A stretch of 21,017 nt of DNA from Chloroflexota bacterium (GTDB taxonomy: Bacteria > Chloroflexota > Dehalococcoidia > SM23-28-2 > HRBIN24): positions 1 through 21,017 of the forward strand of contig JAUQPQ010000020.1 of the NCBI GenBank assembly GCA_030550295.1. The letters are read 5' to 3'. Positions 13,782 to 20,825 of the stretch are shown piece by piece. How positions within the stretch are numbered: position 1 is the first letter of the stretch; every line of letters begins with the position of its first letter. The notes under the pieces are model-generated. The model saw only the letters and a list, made by a program, of their open reading frames with translations. It did no database searches and was not told the origin of the DNA. Made by a program: the position numbers and the translations under genes.

Positions 13782-15623
13782 TCACTCATATATGCGCTCA
13801 CATTCTAGCAGGGCTACTGGTACCCCTGTCTCCCTTTCGATATCCAAGTAAGGGCGTCCGGTGAGGTCCCGCCTCCATGCCCCGAGGCCGAAGGGGGTGG
13901 AGGGGATCACCACCAGGTCGGGGCGAGGGTTGCCCCGGGCCAGGTAGTCTCTGATGTGGTCGATGAAGTCCTGGACCACTAGCAGGTCGCCCAGGATGAT
14001 GTTCCCTCCAAAGTACCGGTTCTGGGGCACCTCTATGTCTAGCCGGATGGCAGTGCGGTCGATAAGGCCACTTTCCTGGAGGGCATCCTCGAAGTAGGGC
14101 CTGACCAGCTGGGAAGACAGGAAAAGGACGTGGCGGGCCCCATGGCGGCTTATAAGGTCTCTCAGGGCCTCCACGTAGCCGGTGCGAAAGCCCATCCCCA
14201 TCATGACGATGCCCAGGTGATGGTCAGCGGCAGGCGAGTAGGGGTAGGCGAAGGTGGAAGGGTCGATGGCCAAAGTGAGCTCCTTCGTCCCCCTCAACAC
14301 GGACACACTTACAGGGCCCTCCTGAGAGCTGGCGAGGGCCAGAAGGTCGCGTGCCTGGGGGCGATTGCGGGCCCGGGCCCATCCCACAGCGGTCACCACG
14401 TCCCCCGCCTCCAGCCCGGCATGATAGGCGGGAGAGTTGGGGACGATGCCCACGATGAGGGCCTGATTACGCACGGTTTCGAAGCGGATCTCCTCATACA
14501 TGGTGGGCATGGCGATGATGGGAGAGCGCAGCTTCTTTCGCAGCTCCCTTACCTTGGCCACTATTGCCCTCCACACCTCTTCATGATCGAAGAGGGGGGT
14601 AGGGGAGTAATACTTGGTATAGCCTGGTAGGTGGACCTGGAACAGGTGCGGCTGGAATCGGTCCAGATATAAGCACGTCTCCTCGAGGTCTTGGAGCGTC
14701 TCTGGGAGGTTGCCCAAAGGCCAAGGGACGATGGCTACGGCGTACGGGATCTGGTAGGCCTGAAGGAGTTGGGGTGCTTGGAGCTGGATATGGGGCCTTG
14801 CCCTGTGCACAAGGCGGGCAAGCCTCTGGGGGGAAACGGTGTGGAGGGAGAGGTAGATATACACGGGCCGGAGGGATGCCAACTCGCGCACCATGCCTTC
14901 AGTCAGGGCCTTCCCTGAGGTATAGAGACGGAACGTGGCCTCGGTCTTCTGGCGCAAGGCTTTGAGGACAGGCACGATGTAGGGATGGGCGAGGGCCTCC
15001 CTAATTTCGCCCCAGGCGGGGAGGAGGGCCTGCCTGCTCTGGGGGCGGTAGTAACGGAGACGGGTCATCATCTCTGCCAGCTCATCTTTCGCCCTCCTTA
15101 CGGGGCTCACCAGTGCCAGCTCGGGTGGGTTGCCCTTCAGGTAGCAGAAAGAGCAGTCTACGTTGCACCTGGTGGCGGCATAGGCAAAGACCTCAGCCGG
15201 GTCGCCTAAGCTAGGGACTACCCAGTCTTGTAGGTCCTTCAGCCGGAAGCCCTTCACCTCCAGAAGGCCGTCCTGGCCCTCCAGATCCACCACTTCCAGG
15301 AGGGCTTCCAGCACGTTCTGGATGAGGGGGATTCGGGGCTCATAAAGGCTGGCGTTGCGCAGGCTCTGGTACTGCTGGAAAGAGGGGCCCCTTTCAGAGG
15401 GGTCGGGTGGCCCTCGGCGAGAGTAGATGTTGTATGTGGTCTCGGGCTCGGCCAAGAACCGGAAACCGTCCGCTTTGACCTCTTGGCCTCGGTAGGTAAG
15501 GCATACTACGTCTAACAAGGACTCGAGCAAGACGCGCACCAGCTCTACCAGGCGATGGGTGTAGACGGGGTCCCTCTTTTTGTGGCGCAGTGGGTAACGG
15601 AAGGCGTAGTCGCCATCGTCCAT
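13782..15623 (-). CDS. Radical SAM protein with internal PDZ and DUF512-like C-terminal domain
   Basis: A 613-aa protein starting at ATG 15623, which overlaps the CoA-transferase stop by one base (TGATG); an upstream in-frame extension is a shadow of that gene. A unique N-terminal region (1-140) is followed by a radical SAM core with the 4Fe-4S cluster ligands Cys153, Cys157 and Cys160 (CNVDCSFC). The core continues to about 375, with RLYTSG and YIYLSLHT strands. Then comes a PDZ domain (about 385-455: VGIVPNSPAYHAGLEAGDVV) and a C-terminal region (about 470-605) whose VPQNRYFGGNIILGDLLVVQDF resembles the DUF512 signature N-x-FFG-x-x-I-x-V-x-GLLTG-x-D. Known DUF512 proteins carry the PDZ at the N-terminus, so this order is unusual. 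The role is unknown; placement between CoA-transferase and mutase genes suggests a pathway-linked radical or maturation step. Confidence 0.8.
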   Translation of the reverse strand: MDDGDYAFRYPLRHKKRDPVYTHRLVELVRVLLESLLDVVCLTYRGQEVKADGFRFLAEPETTYNIYSRRGPPDPSERGPSFQQYQSLRNASLYEPRIPLIQNVLEALLEVVDLEGQDGLLEVKGFRLKDLQDWVVPSLGDPAEVFAYAATRCNVDCSFCYLKGNPPELALVSPVRRAKDELAEMMTRLRYYRPQSRQALLPAWGEIREALAHPYIVPVLKALRQKTEATFRLYTSGKALTEGMVRELASLRPVYIYLSLHTVSPQRLARLVHRARPHIQLQAPQLLQAYQIPYAVAIVPWPLGNLPETLQDLEETCLYLDRFQPHLFQVHLPGYTKYYSPTPLFDHEEVWRAIVAKVRELRKKLRSPIIAMPTMYEEIRFETVRNQALIVGIVPNSPAYHAGLEAGDVVTAVGWARARNRPQARDLLALASSQEGPVSVSVLRGTKELTLAIDPSTFAYPYSPAADHHLGIVMMGMGFRTGYVEALRDLISRHGARHVLFLSSQLVRPYFEDALQESGLIDRTAIRLDIEVPQNRYFGGNIILGDLLVVQDFIDHIRDYLARGNPRPDLVVIPSTPFGLGAWRRDLTGRPYLDIERETGVPVALLECERIYE

Positions 15624-16816
15624 CAGCCGATCACCCCTTGGGAACGGAGCTCGTCGAGGTGCTCCTTGGTGTATCCCAGGAGCTGGGTGAGCACTTGGTC
15701 GGTGTGTTGGCCTAACAGGGGCGGGGACGTGAACTGGCGGCGTTTGGGGGGAGGGGTTTCGGACATGCGAACGGGCACCCCCACCAGCCTTACCTCCCCT
15801 CCCATCACATGGGTGACGGGGACCACCATTTCGGTGGCCTGGACCTGGGGGTCGTCTATAGCCTCCTGCAGGTTGTTGACGGGGCCGCAGGGGATATCGG
15901 CCTCGTGGAGGAGTTGGAGCCATTCGTGGGCTGGCCGGGTCCTGAAGGTGGCGGCGAGCTCTTCCTCGAGCTGCTCGCGGTTGGCCAAAAGGCGGTCGGG
16001 CCGGTTGAACCTTTCGTCTTCAACCAGGTCTGGCCGACCTATGGCCTGGCATAGCTGGCGGAACAAGAAGGGGGCAGCTACCACGAAGTAGCGGCCATCA
16101 GAGCCTTGATAGGCGTTGTAGGGGATGACTAGCTGGTGCTTGCAACCTATCGGTTCGGGGAGGATGCCGGAAATGGTGTAAAGGGCCAGCTCATAGGCCA
16201 GTTGGTACATCATCGCCTCCAAAAGGCTTGTCTCCACCTTTTGCCCGCGCCCCGTAACGTGGCGACGGTATAGGGCGGCGATGGTGGCGGCTGCAGCTAC
16301 CAGTCCAGCTCCCTGGTCGGCTACCGCCACGCCGTTGCGGGCCGGAGGTGCGCCGGGATGGCCGGTGATGGAGATGGCGCCGCTTAGGGCCTGGGCGACT
16401 AAGTCGTAGGCTGGGCGGTGACTATAGGGGCCTTGGGAGCCGTAGCCAGTGATGGACGTGCATATGATGCGTGGGTTGATGGCGGAAAGGGTCTCATAGT
16501 CTATCCCTAGCTTCTTGGTGACTCCCAACCGGAAGTTGTCTATAACTGCGTCACTCACCTTCACCAGCTCATAGAAGATCTCCCGGCCCAAGGGGTGTTT
16601 GAGGTCGAGGGCTACGCTCTTCTTGTTGCGGTTGACGCTGATGAAGTAGGCGTCCATCCCGTGGTAAGAGAAGGGGCCTTCCACCTGGCGTCGGGAGCCT
16701 GGACGCTCGATCTTGATTACCTCCGCCCCTAAGTCGGCCAAAAGCATGGTGGCGTAGGGGCCAGCCAAGGCCTGGGTGAGATCTAAGACACGGACGCCAG
16801 CTAGGGCTTCTTCCAT
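15623..16816 (-). CDS. CaiB/BaiF family III CoA-transferase
   Basis: A 397-aa family III CoA-transferase of standard length. N-terminal GVRVLDLTQALAGPYATMLLADLGAEVIKIE (7-37), NRNKKSVALDLKHP (62-75), VSDAVIDNFR, TSITGYGSQGPYSHRPAYDLVAQALSG (catalytic Asp138), GRGQKVETSLLEAM and GPVNNLQEAIDDPQVQ are diagnostic. It moves CoA from a donor such as succinyl-CoA or acetyl-CoA to a free acid through an enzyme-bound anhydride on the Asp. Relatives include benzylsuccinate CoA-transferase subunits (BbsE/BbsF), formyl-CoA transferase and racemases of the AMACR group. It starts at ATG 16816, four bases after the decarboxylase-like gene, and the radical SAM gene follows with a one-base overlap. It may instead be a racemase acting on an alpha-methyl acyl-CoA. 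Confidence 0.9.
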   Translation of the reverse strand: MEEALAGVRVLDLTQALAGPYATMLLADLGAEVIKIERPGSRRQVEGPFSYHGMDAYFISVNRNKKSVALDLKHPLGREIFYELVKVSDAVIDNFRLGVTKKLGIDYETLSAINPRIICTSITGYGSQGPYSHRPAYDLVAQALSGAISITGHPGAPPARNGVAVADQGAGLVAAAATIAALYRRHVTGRGQKVETSLLEAMMYQLAYELALYTISGILPEPIGCKHQLVIPYNAYQGSDGRYFVVAAPFLFRQLCQAIGRPDLVEDERFNRPDRLLANREQLEEELAATFRTRPAHEWLQLLHEADIPCGPVNNLQEAIDDPQVQATEMVVPVTHVMGGEVRLVGVPVRMSETPPPKRRQFTSPPLLGQHTDQVLTQLLGYTKEHLDELRSQGVIG

Positions 16817-16820
16817 CGGT

Positions 16821-17585
16821 TCACCTCCCCTGGAATTGGGGCTTCCGTTTTTGGGCGAAGGCGGCCTGGGCCTCCTTGGCGTCTTCGCTCTGGAAGGCGC
16901 GTAGCATCAGCTCCCGGGCCTGCGCGGCGTCCTCTGGCGATAGGGGGCCCAAGGCAAGGCGGTTGATGATGAACTTGGCCCCCTGGACGGCAAGGGGAGC
17001 GCACTCCTCGGCCAGCTCATGGGCCAACGCCCTTACGTACTCGTCCAAAGCTTCGTCAGGCTCCACACGGTGCACTAGGCCCATCTGGAGGGCTTCTTGG
17101 GCGCCAAAGTGGCAGCCGGTGAGGAAGAGGGCCTTGGCCGCCGATGGCCCTAGCGTACGGACGAAGAGCTCATACCCCTCCAGGGGGTAGACGATGCCCA
17201 GGCGTACGGGTGGCATGCTGAAGCGGGCCGTGGGGGAGGCGATGCGCAGATCACACGCCATAGCCAGATGGAGTCCGGCGCCGATGGCGAACCCCCTGAT
17301 GGCGGCGATGACTGGGTACGGGAAATTCATGACTCCTTCCAGGCCGTAGCGCAAGGGGTCACCCCTCGTCTGCCCTATCCTGCCGATGTCGTAGCCGGCA
17401 GAGAATGCCTTGGCCCCTGCCCCCTTTATTATGACCGCCCTCACCTCTCCCTCCTGTGCCCATTGGCGAAGCCTGTCCCCCAAGGCGGTGAGGACTTCCG
17501 GGCTAAGGGCATTGAGCCGCTCAGGCCGATTGATGGTGAGGACGGCGATGTGCCCTTCTCGTTCTTCCAGCAGCTGTTCGCTCAT
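16821..17585 (-). CDS. Crotonase-fold methylmalonyl-CoA decarboxylase (ScpB/YgfG)-like protein
   Basis: A 254-aa crotonase-superfamily protein. The start ATG 17585 makes an ATGA overlap with the upstream stop; the longer open frame lies inside that gene. Both catalytic glutamates of enoyl-CoA hydratase are missing (GLHLAM with His106, and MPPVRLG with Pro125). The sequence instead follows E. coli methylmalonyl-CoA decarboxylase: KAFSAGYDI for KVFSAGHDI, a RGDPLRY loop, FSMPPVRLGIVYPLEG for FSMTPVNLGVPYNLVG, and the C-terminal AFAQKRKPQFQG. The key YgfG Tyr140 is kept as Tyr133, while its His66 is Tyr65 here. It would decarboxylate a substituted malonyl-CoA, exactly the product class of the mutase in this operon. 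An isomerase or hydrolase role is possible but less well supported. Confidence 0.8.
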   Translation of the reverse strand: MSEQLLEEREGHIAVLTINRPERLNALSPEVLTALGDRLRQWAQEGEVRAVIIKGAGAKAFSAGYDIGRIGQTRGDPLRYGLEGVMNFPYPVIAAIRGFAIGAGLHLAMACDLRIASPTARFSMPPVRLGIVYPLEGYELFVRTLGPSAAKALFLTGCHFGAQEALQMGLVHRVEPDEALDEYVRALAHELAEECAPLAVQGAKFIINRLALGPLSPEDAAQARELMLRAFQSEDAKEAQAAFAQKRKPQFQGR

Positions 17586-18394
17586 GGCTTGCCCTCTGAC
17601 GGTATGTCGAGGTTGAGGATGCGTAGGGCGTTCTTGTAGAGGACCTTCTCCACCACTTCCTCTGGATAGCCCTCCTGTTCGAAGTCGCGGAGCCACCGCT
17701 CTAACGGTATGAAGGGATGGTCAGAGCCGAACATGACCTTGTCCTGAAGGCGGCTACGCACCTCGCGTTTGAGGGAGTCGGGGAAATATCTGGGCGACCA
17801 GCCAGATAGCTCCAGGAAGACGTTGGCCTTATGGACAGCCATGGCTAGCGTCTCCTCTTGCCAAGGCCAAGAGGGATGGGCGGCGACGATCGTCAGTCGG
17901 GGAAAGTCGGCTGCCACGTCGTCCAAGTAGGGGATGGGGCGTGTAAATTTTAGCTTTATGCCTCCCCCTCCAGGGACGCCAGCGCCGTAGGCGGTGGTGC
18001 CCGTGTGGAAGAGGACCGGACAACCGAGGCTCTGGCATAGGTCCCATATGGGGTAGAAGCGGCGGTCGTTGGCGAAGAACTGCTGGGCCGCCGCCTGGAA
18101 CTTGACGCCTATGAGCTTTAACTCCCTTACAGCGCGCTCTATCTCCTGCAGGGCAGCCTTGCCCTTCCATGGGTCTACGCAGGCCCATCCTGTGGGGAAG
18201 ACGTCGTTATAGGTGCGTACCACTTGGGCCACGTAGTCGTTGCTTATGGGTGGGTTGCCAGTACGCGTCTCTTCGTCCCAAGCGATGGGCAAAGCGATGA
18301 CGCTGTTGCGACGGTAAAGCTGGGCCGTCTCCTCCTCAGCCTCCACCTTCCTTCCCCTGAATCCCACATGTAAGTGGACGTCGATGGCTCGCAT
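17582..18394 (-). CDS. ACMSD-type amidohydrolase family 2 protein
   Basis: A 270-aa TIM-barrel metal-dependent hydrolase/decarboxylase of the amidohydrolase_2 family. Metal ligands are visible: His7 and His9 (DVHLH), His130 (VLFHTGTT), His173 (VAAHPSWPW) and Asp225 (MFGSDHP); GVKFQ (96-100) follows beta-strand 3, where many relatives have an active-site Lys or Phe. Members include aminocarboxymuconate semialdehyde decarboxylase, 2,3- and 2,6-dihydroxybenzoate decarboxylases and lactone hydrolases. ATG 18394 has AAGGAGGT 5 bases upstream and lies 12 bases after the CoA-transferase gene. In the operon it could decarboxylate an unsaturated or aromatic acid or open a lactone before CoA activation. 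The family is secure; the reaction is not. Confidence 0.85.
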   Translation of the reverse strand: MRAIDVHLHVGFRGRKVEAEEETAQLYRRNSVIALPIAWDEETRTGNPPISNDYVAQVVRTYNDVFPTGWACVDPWKGKAALQEIERAVRELKLIGVKFQAAAQQFFANDRRFYPIWDLCQSLGCPVLFHTGTTAYGAGVPGGGGIKLKFTRPIPYLDDVAADFPRLTIVAAHPSWPWQEETLAMAVHKANVFLELSGWSPRYFPDSLKREVRSRLQDKVMFGSDHPFIPLERWLRDFEQEGYPEEVVEKVLYKNALRILNLDIPSEGKP

Positions 18395-18406
18395 GCCTTA
18401 CCTCCT

Positions 18407-19741
18407 TCAGGGCCAGAACAGCTTTTGGGCCATCTTTCTAAGCTCACCGCGAAAGTCGGGGTGGGCTATGGAGATAAGCTCTTGGGCCCGCTCGCGCACG
18501 CTTTTCCCCTGGAGACGGGCCACCCCGTATTCGGTGACCACCAAGTCCACATAGTTACGGGGTATGCTTACCACTGCTCCCTCCTCTAGCTGGGGAACGA
18601 TACGGGATGTCTGTCCTCCCTGGGCAGTAGAGAGGAGGCAATGGATGCTACGGCCGCCACGGCTGAAGTTGGCCCCCACACAAAAGTCCAACGCCCCGCC
18701 GGTGCCACTATAGGGCTTAGCGCCCAAGAAGTCGATGCATACCTGGCCAGTAAGGTCGATGGCCAGGGCGCTATTGATGGCCACAAAGTTATCGTGGGCA
18801 GTGATGGTCTTGAGGTGCGTAATGTAGCCTATGTCATAAAGCTCGAAGGTAGGGTTAGAGTCCATGAAGGCGGCAGCTTTGAGTTGCCTCTCTGTCCCGG
18901 GCCAGAGGACGAAGCAGGTGCCCACCACCTTGCCCTGATGGATGGCCTTTTTGCGACCGGTGATAACGCCTTTCTGCACTAGCTCCACCATTTGGGTGAA
19001 GATGAGCTCGCTGTGGACGCCTAGGTGGTGCTTGTTTTCCAAGAACTCGAGGACGGCCTGGGACGCCAGCCCCACCCCTACCTGTATGACGTCTCCGTCG
19101 CGCACTAGCTCGGCGGTGTAGGCTCCTATCACCTCTGCGGCCCGTGCCTCGTCCTCGGGCACGGGAGGGAACTGGATCTGCCCTACGTTTACAGGCTCCA
19201 CAGGGACTAACCTTTCGATACGGGAGACGTGGACGCGGTTGTTGCCATAGGTGCGCATGAAAGAGGGGTCTATTTCGGCGATGACGGTGCGGGCGTTTCG
19301 GGCGCAGGTGGGGGAGTACCACACGCTATGGCCGAAGCTGCACCACCCGTCTTCATCGGGGGGCGATACCTTCACTAGGAACACGTCAGGACGGGTGTAT
19401 GCACCCCATAGCTTTTCGTCCTCTTGGCGCCCTTGGGTCCCGTACGACCATGGCACGTAGTCTATCAGCCTTTTTTGGGAGAAGGGCCTATCGAAGGGGC
19501 CCACGTAGCTGCATTTGACCTGAAATCCCTCTCCTTGAAACCAGGGATAGGGGGCATTGGGGACGGCGTGGAAGACGGTGACCCCATTTAGCTCTTTCAT
19601 GCGCTGGGCCAAGGCCATCCCCAACTGCAGAGGCTCCCCTCCTGCGCCCAAGGCGAAGACGACGAAGTCGCCGTCCTTTATTAGCCGCACGGCGTCTTGA
19701 GGGGAGCATACCTTCTCCGCGTAGCGCTGGCGCCAGTCCAT
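18407..19741 (-). CDS. Acetyl-CoA hydrolase / 4-hydroxybutyrate CoA-transferase family protein
   Basis: A 444-aa family I-type CoA-transferase. Blocks: DGDFVVFALGAGGEP, VIQVGVGLASQAVLEFL (218-234), LGVHSELIFTQMVEL (240-254) with the catalytic Glu245 that forms the glutamyl-CoA intermediate, YSGTGGALDFCVGA (344-357), and NYVDLVVTEYGVARLQGKSVRERAQELISIAHPDFR at the C-terminus. The length and motifs fit 4-hydroxybutyrate CoA-transferase (AbfT/Cat2) and the ScpC/YgfH propionyl-CoA:succinate CoA-transferase group. It starts at ATG 19741 with AGGAGGTG overlapping the preceding stop. It gives the operon a second CoA-transfer route and could recycle CoA from the end product to the entering acid, as ScpC does in the Scp cycle. 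The donor and acceptor are unknown. Confidence 0.9.
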   Translation of the reverse strand: MDWRQRYAEKVCSPQDAVRLIKDGDFVVFALGAGGEPLQLGMALAQRMKELNGVTVFHAVPNAPYPWFQGEGFQVKCSYVGPFDRPFSQKRLIDYVPWSYGTQGRQEDEKLWGAYTRPDVFLVKVSPPDEDGWCSFGHSVWYSPTCARNARTVIAEIDPSFMRTYGNNRVHVSRIERLVPVEPVNVGQIQFPPVPEDEARAAEVIGAYTAELVRDGDVIQVGVGLASQAVLEFLENKHHLGVHSELIFTQMVELVQKGVITGRKKAIHQGKVVGTCFVLWPGTERQLKAAAFMDSNPTFELYDIGYITHLKTITAHDNFVAINSALAIDLTGQVCIDFLGAKPYSGTGGALDFCVGANFSRGGRSIHCLLSTAQGGQTSRIVPQLEEGAVVSIPRNYVDLVVTEYGVARLQGKSVRERAQELISIAHPDFRGELRKMAQKLFWP

Positions 19742-19745
19742 ACCG

Positions 19746-20825
19746 TCACACCTCCTGGAGCTGCGGCGCTAGCTCCCGTCCCCAACCATAGACGTCGGCC
19801 AAGAACCGCTCCCTTATCTGCCTAGGAAAGGCTGCCATGCGGAACTCGGATATCACTGCCTTTCCCCACAGCTCTATGGCGCGAAGTGCGTGGGAGTGAG
19901 GAATGCCAGGAAGGGCCATGAAGCAGATAAGGTAGTTGATGCCCAACACCTGCTGGTAGCGCCGAATCTGGCCTATACAGTCGTCCACGTCGCCGAAGAT
20001 GGCCGCCCCCATTAGCTGGGCCTCTGAAACGGCGTGGGGCCCCAGCATCTTAGCCCACGCGCGGGCCAACAGGGGCAGGCTAGACTCTACAGCCTCTTTG
20101 GCTTCTTGAGAAGATTTGGCCACCCAGGTAACGCGCGCAAGGGCCCAGATGTGGTCGGCAGGCAGGCTTCCGGCCCCTGCCCGGTACTCGTTGAAGAGGT
20201 GGGCCAGCTCTTCCATTTCCTGCCAGGGCAGGCCTACAAGAGGCAAACGTTGCTGGATGGCTACTGGCAGAGTATGGGGCAACGCTGCCGCCCACAAAGG
20301 AATAGAGGGCTGGGCTGGCTTAGGCGTCAACGATACAAGCTCTTGTCCCAGGGCAGCGACGTTGGCCTTCAGGTGGGCAGGTATGCAGTAGTGGCGACCT
20401 GTGAATGAAAAGGGTTGAGGGGCCCAGCTAAGCTTGAGAACCTGGACGGCCTCGGCGAAGCGGGAGGCGTCGTCTTGGGAGGAGAGCCCATAGCCCGACG
20501 TCTCCTCTGGGCGCCACGGCGGGGCAACGGCCAAGATGGTCCGACCGTTGCTGATGTTGTCCAAGGTTACGGCATCTTCGGCCACGTAGGCGGGGTGGAC
20601 TAGGCCCAGCTGGCACAATACCCCCATGCGCAAACTGTCCACCTTCACCGCCAAAGCGGCGGCAGGAACGAAGGGATGGGGGCAGTGGCCCGTGAAATGC
20701 GCCTCCCCCGTCCATATGGAGTCGAAGGCGCACTCTTGGGCCAACCATGCCTGCTGGGCCATCTCGCGAAAGCGCTGGTATGGGTCGTCGTCATCTAGCC
20801 AGTAAGGGCCTAGGCCGAACTTCAT
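19746..20825 (-). CDS. LLM-class flavin-dependent oxidoreductase (luciferase-like)
   Basis: A 359-aa F420- or FMN-dependent luciferase-like monooxygenase/reductase. The ATG 20825 start overlaps the stop of the upstream LLM gene (ATGA) and has GGGAG 7-8 bases upstream; an in-frame GTG at 20840 lacks a ribosome site. Typical family blocks: QEWAFDSIWTGEAHF-like segment (AFDSIWTGEAHF, near 38-49), LRMGVLCQLGLVHPAYVAEDAVTLDNISNGRTILAVAP (about 70-107), the Phe-rich FTGRHYCIPA, and the late FGDVDDCIGQIRRY helix. It is divergent in the middle. It probably works with the neighbouring LLM gene on an initial oxidation step using reduced flavin and oxygen, or F420. The substrate is not predictable. Confidence 0.8.
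   Translation of the reverse strand: MKFGLGPYWLDDDDPYQRFREMAQQAWLAQECAFDSIWTGEAHFTGHCPHPFVPAAALAVKVDSLRMGVLCQLGLVHPAYVAEDAVTLDNISNGRTILAVAPPWRPEETSGYGLSSQDDASRFAEAVQVLKLSWAPQPFSFTGRHYCIPAHLKANVAALGQELVSLTPKPAQPSIPLWAAALPHTLPVAIQQRLPLVGLPWQEMEELAHLFNEYRAGAGSLPADHIWALARVTWVAKSSQEAKEAVESSLPLLARAWAKMLGPHAVSEAQLMGAAIFGDVDDCIGQIRRYQQVLGINYLICFMALPGIPHSHALRAIELWGKAVISEFRMAAFPRQIRERFLADVYGWGRELAPQLQEV

Noticed and set aside
14130..14630. 166-residue + strand open frame opposite the radical SAM gene
   Set aside because: Composition is Gly/His-rich shadow coding with no family resemblance; the opposite strand carries a clear PDZ domain here.
15624..15923. 100-residue N-terminal extension of the radical SAM frame
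   Set aside because: It lies wholly inside the CaiB/BaiF gene, is Pro/Arg/Gly-rich shadow sequence, and ATG 15623 with the TGATG overlap is a better start.
17586..17696. Longer start for the YgfG-like gene
   Set aside because: The extra 37 residues lie inside the amidohydrolase gene; the ATGA-coupled ATG 17585 matches the family N-terminus.
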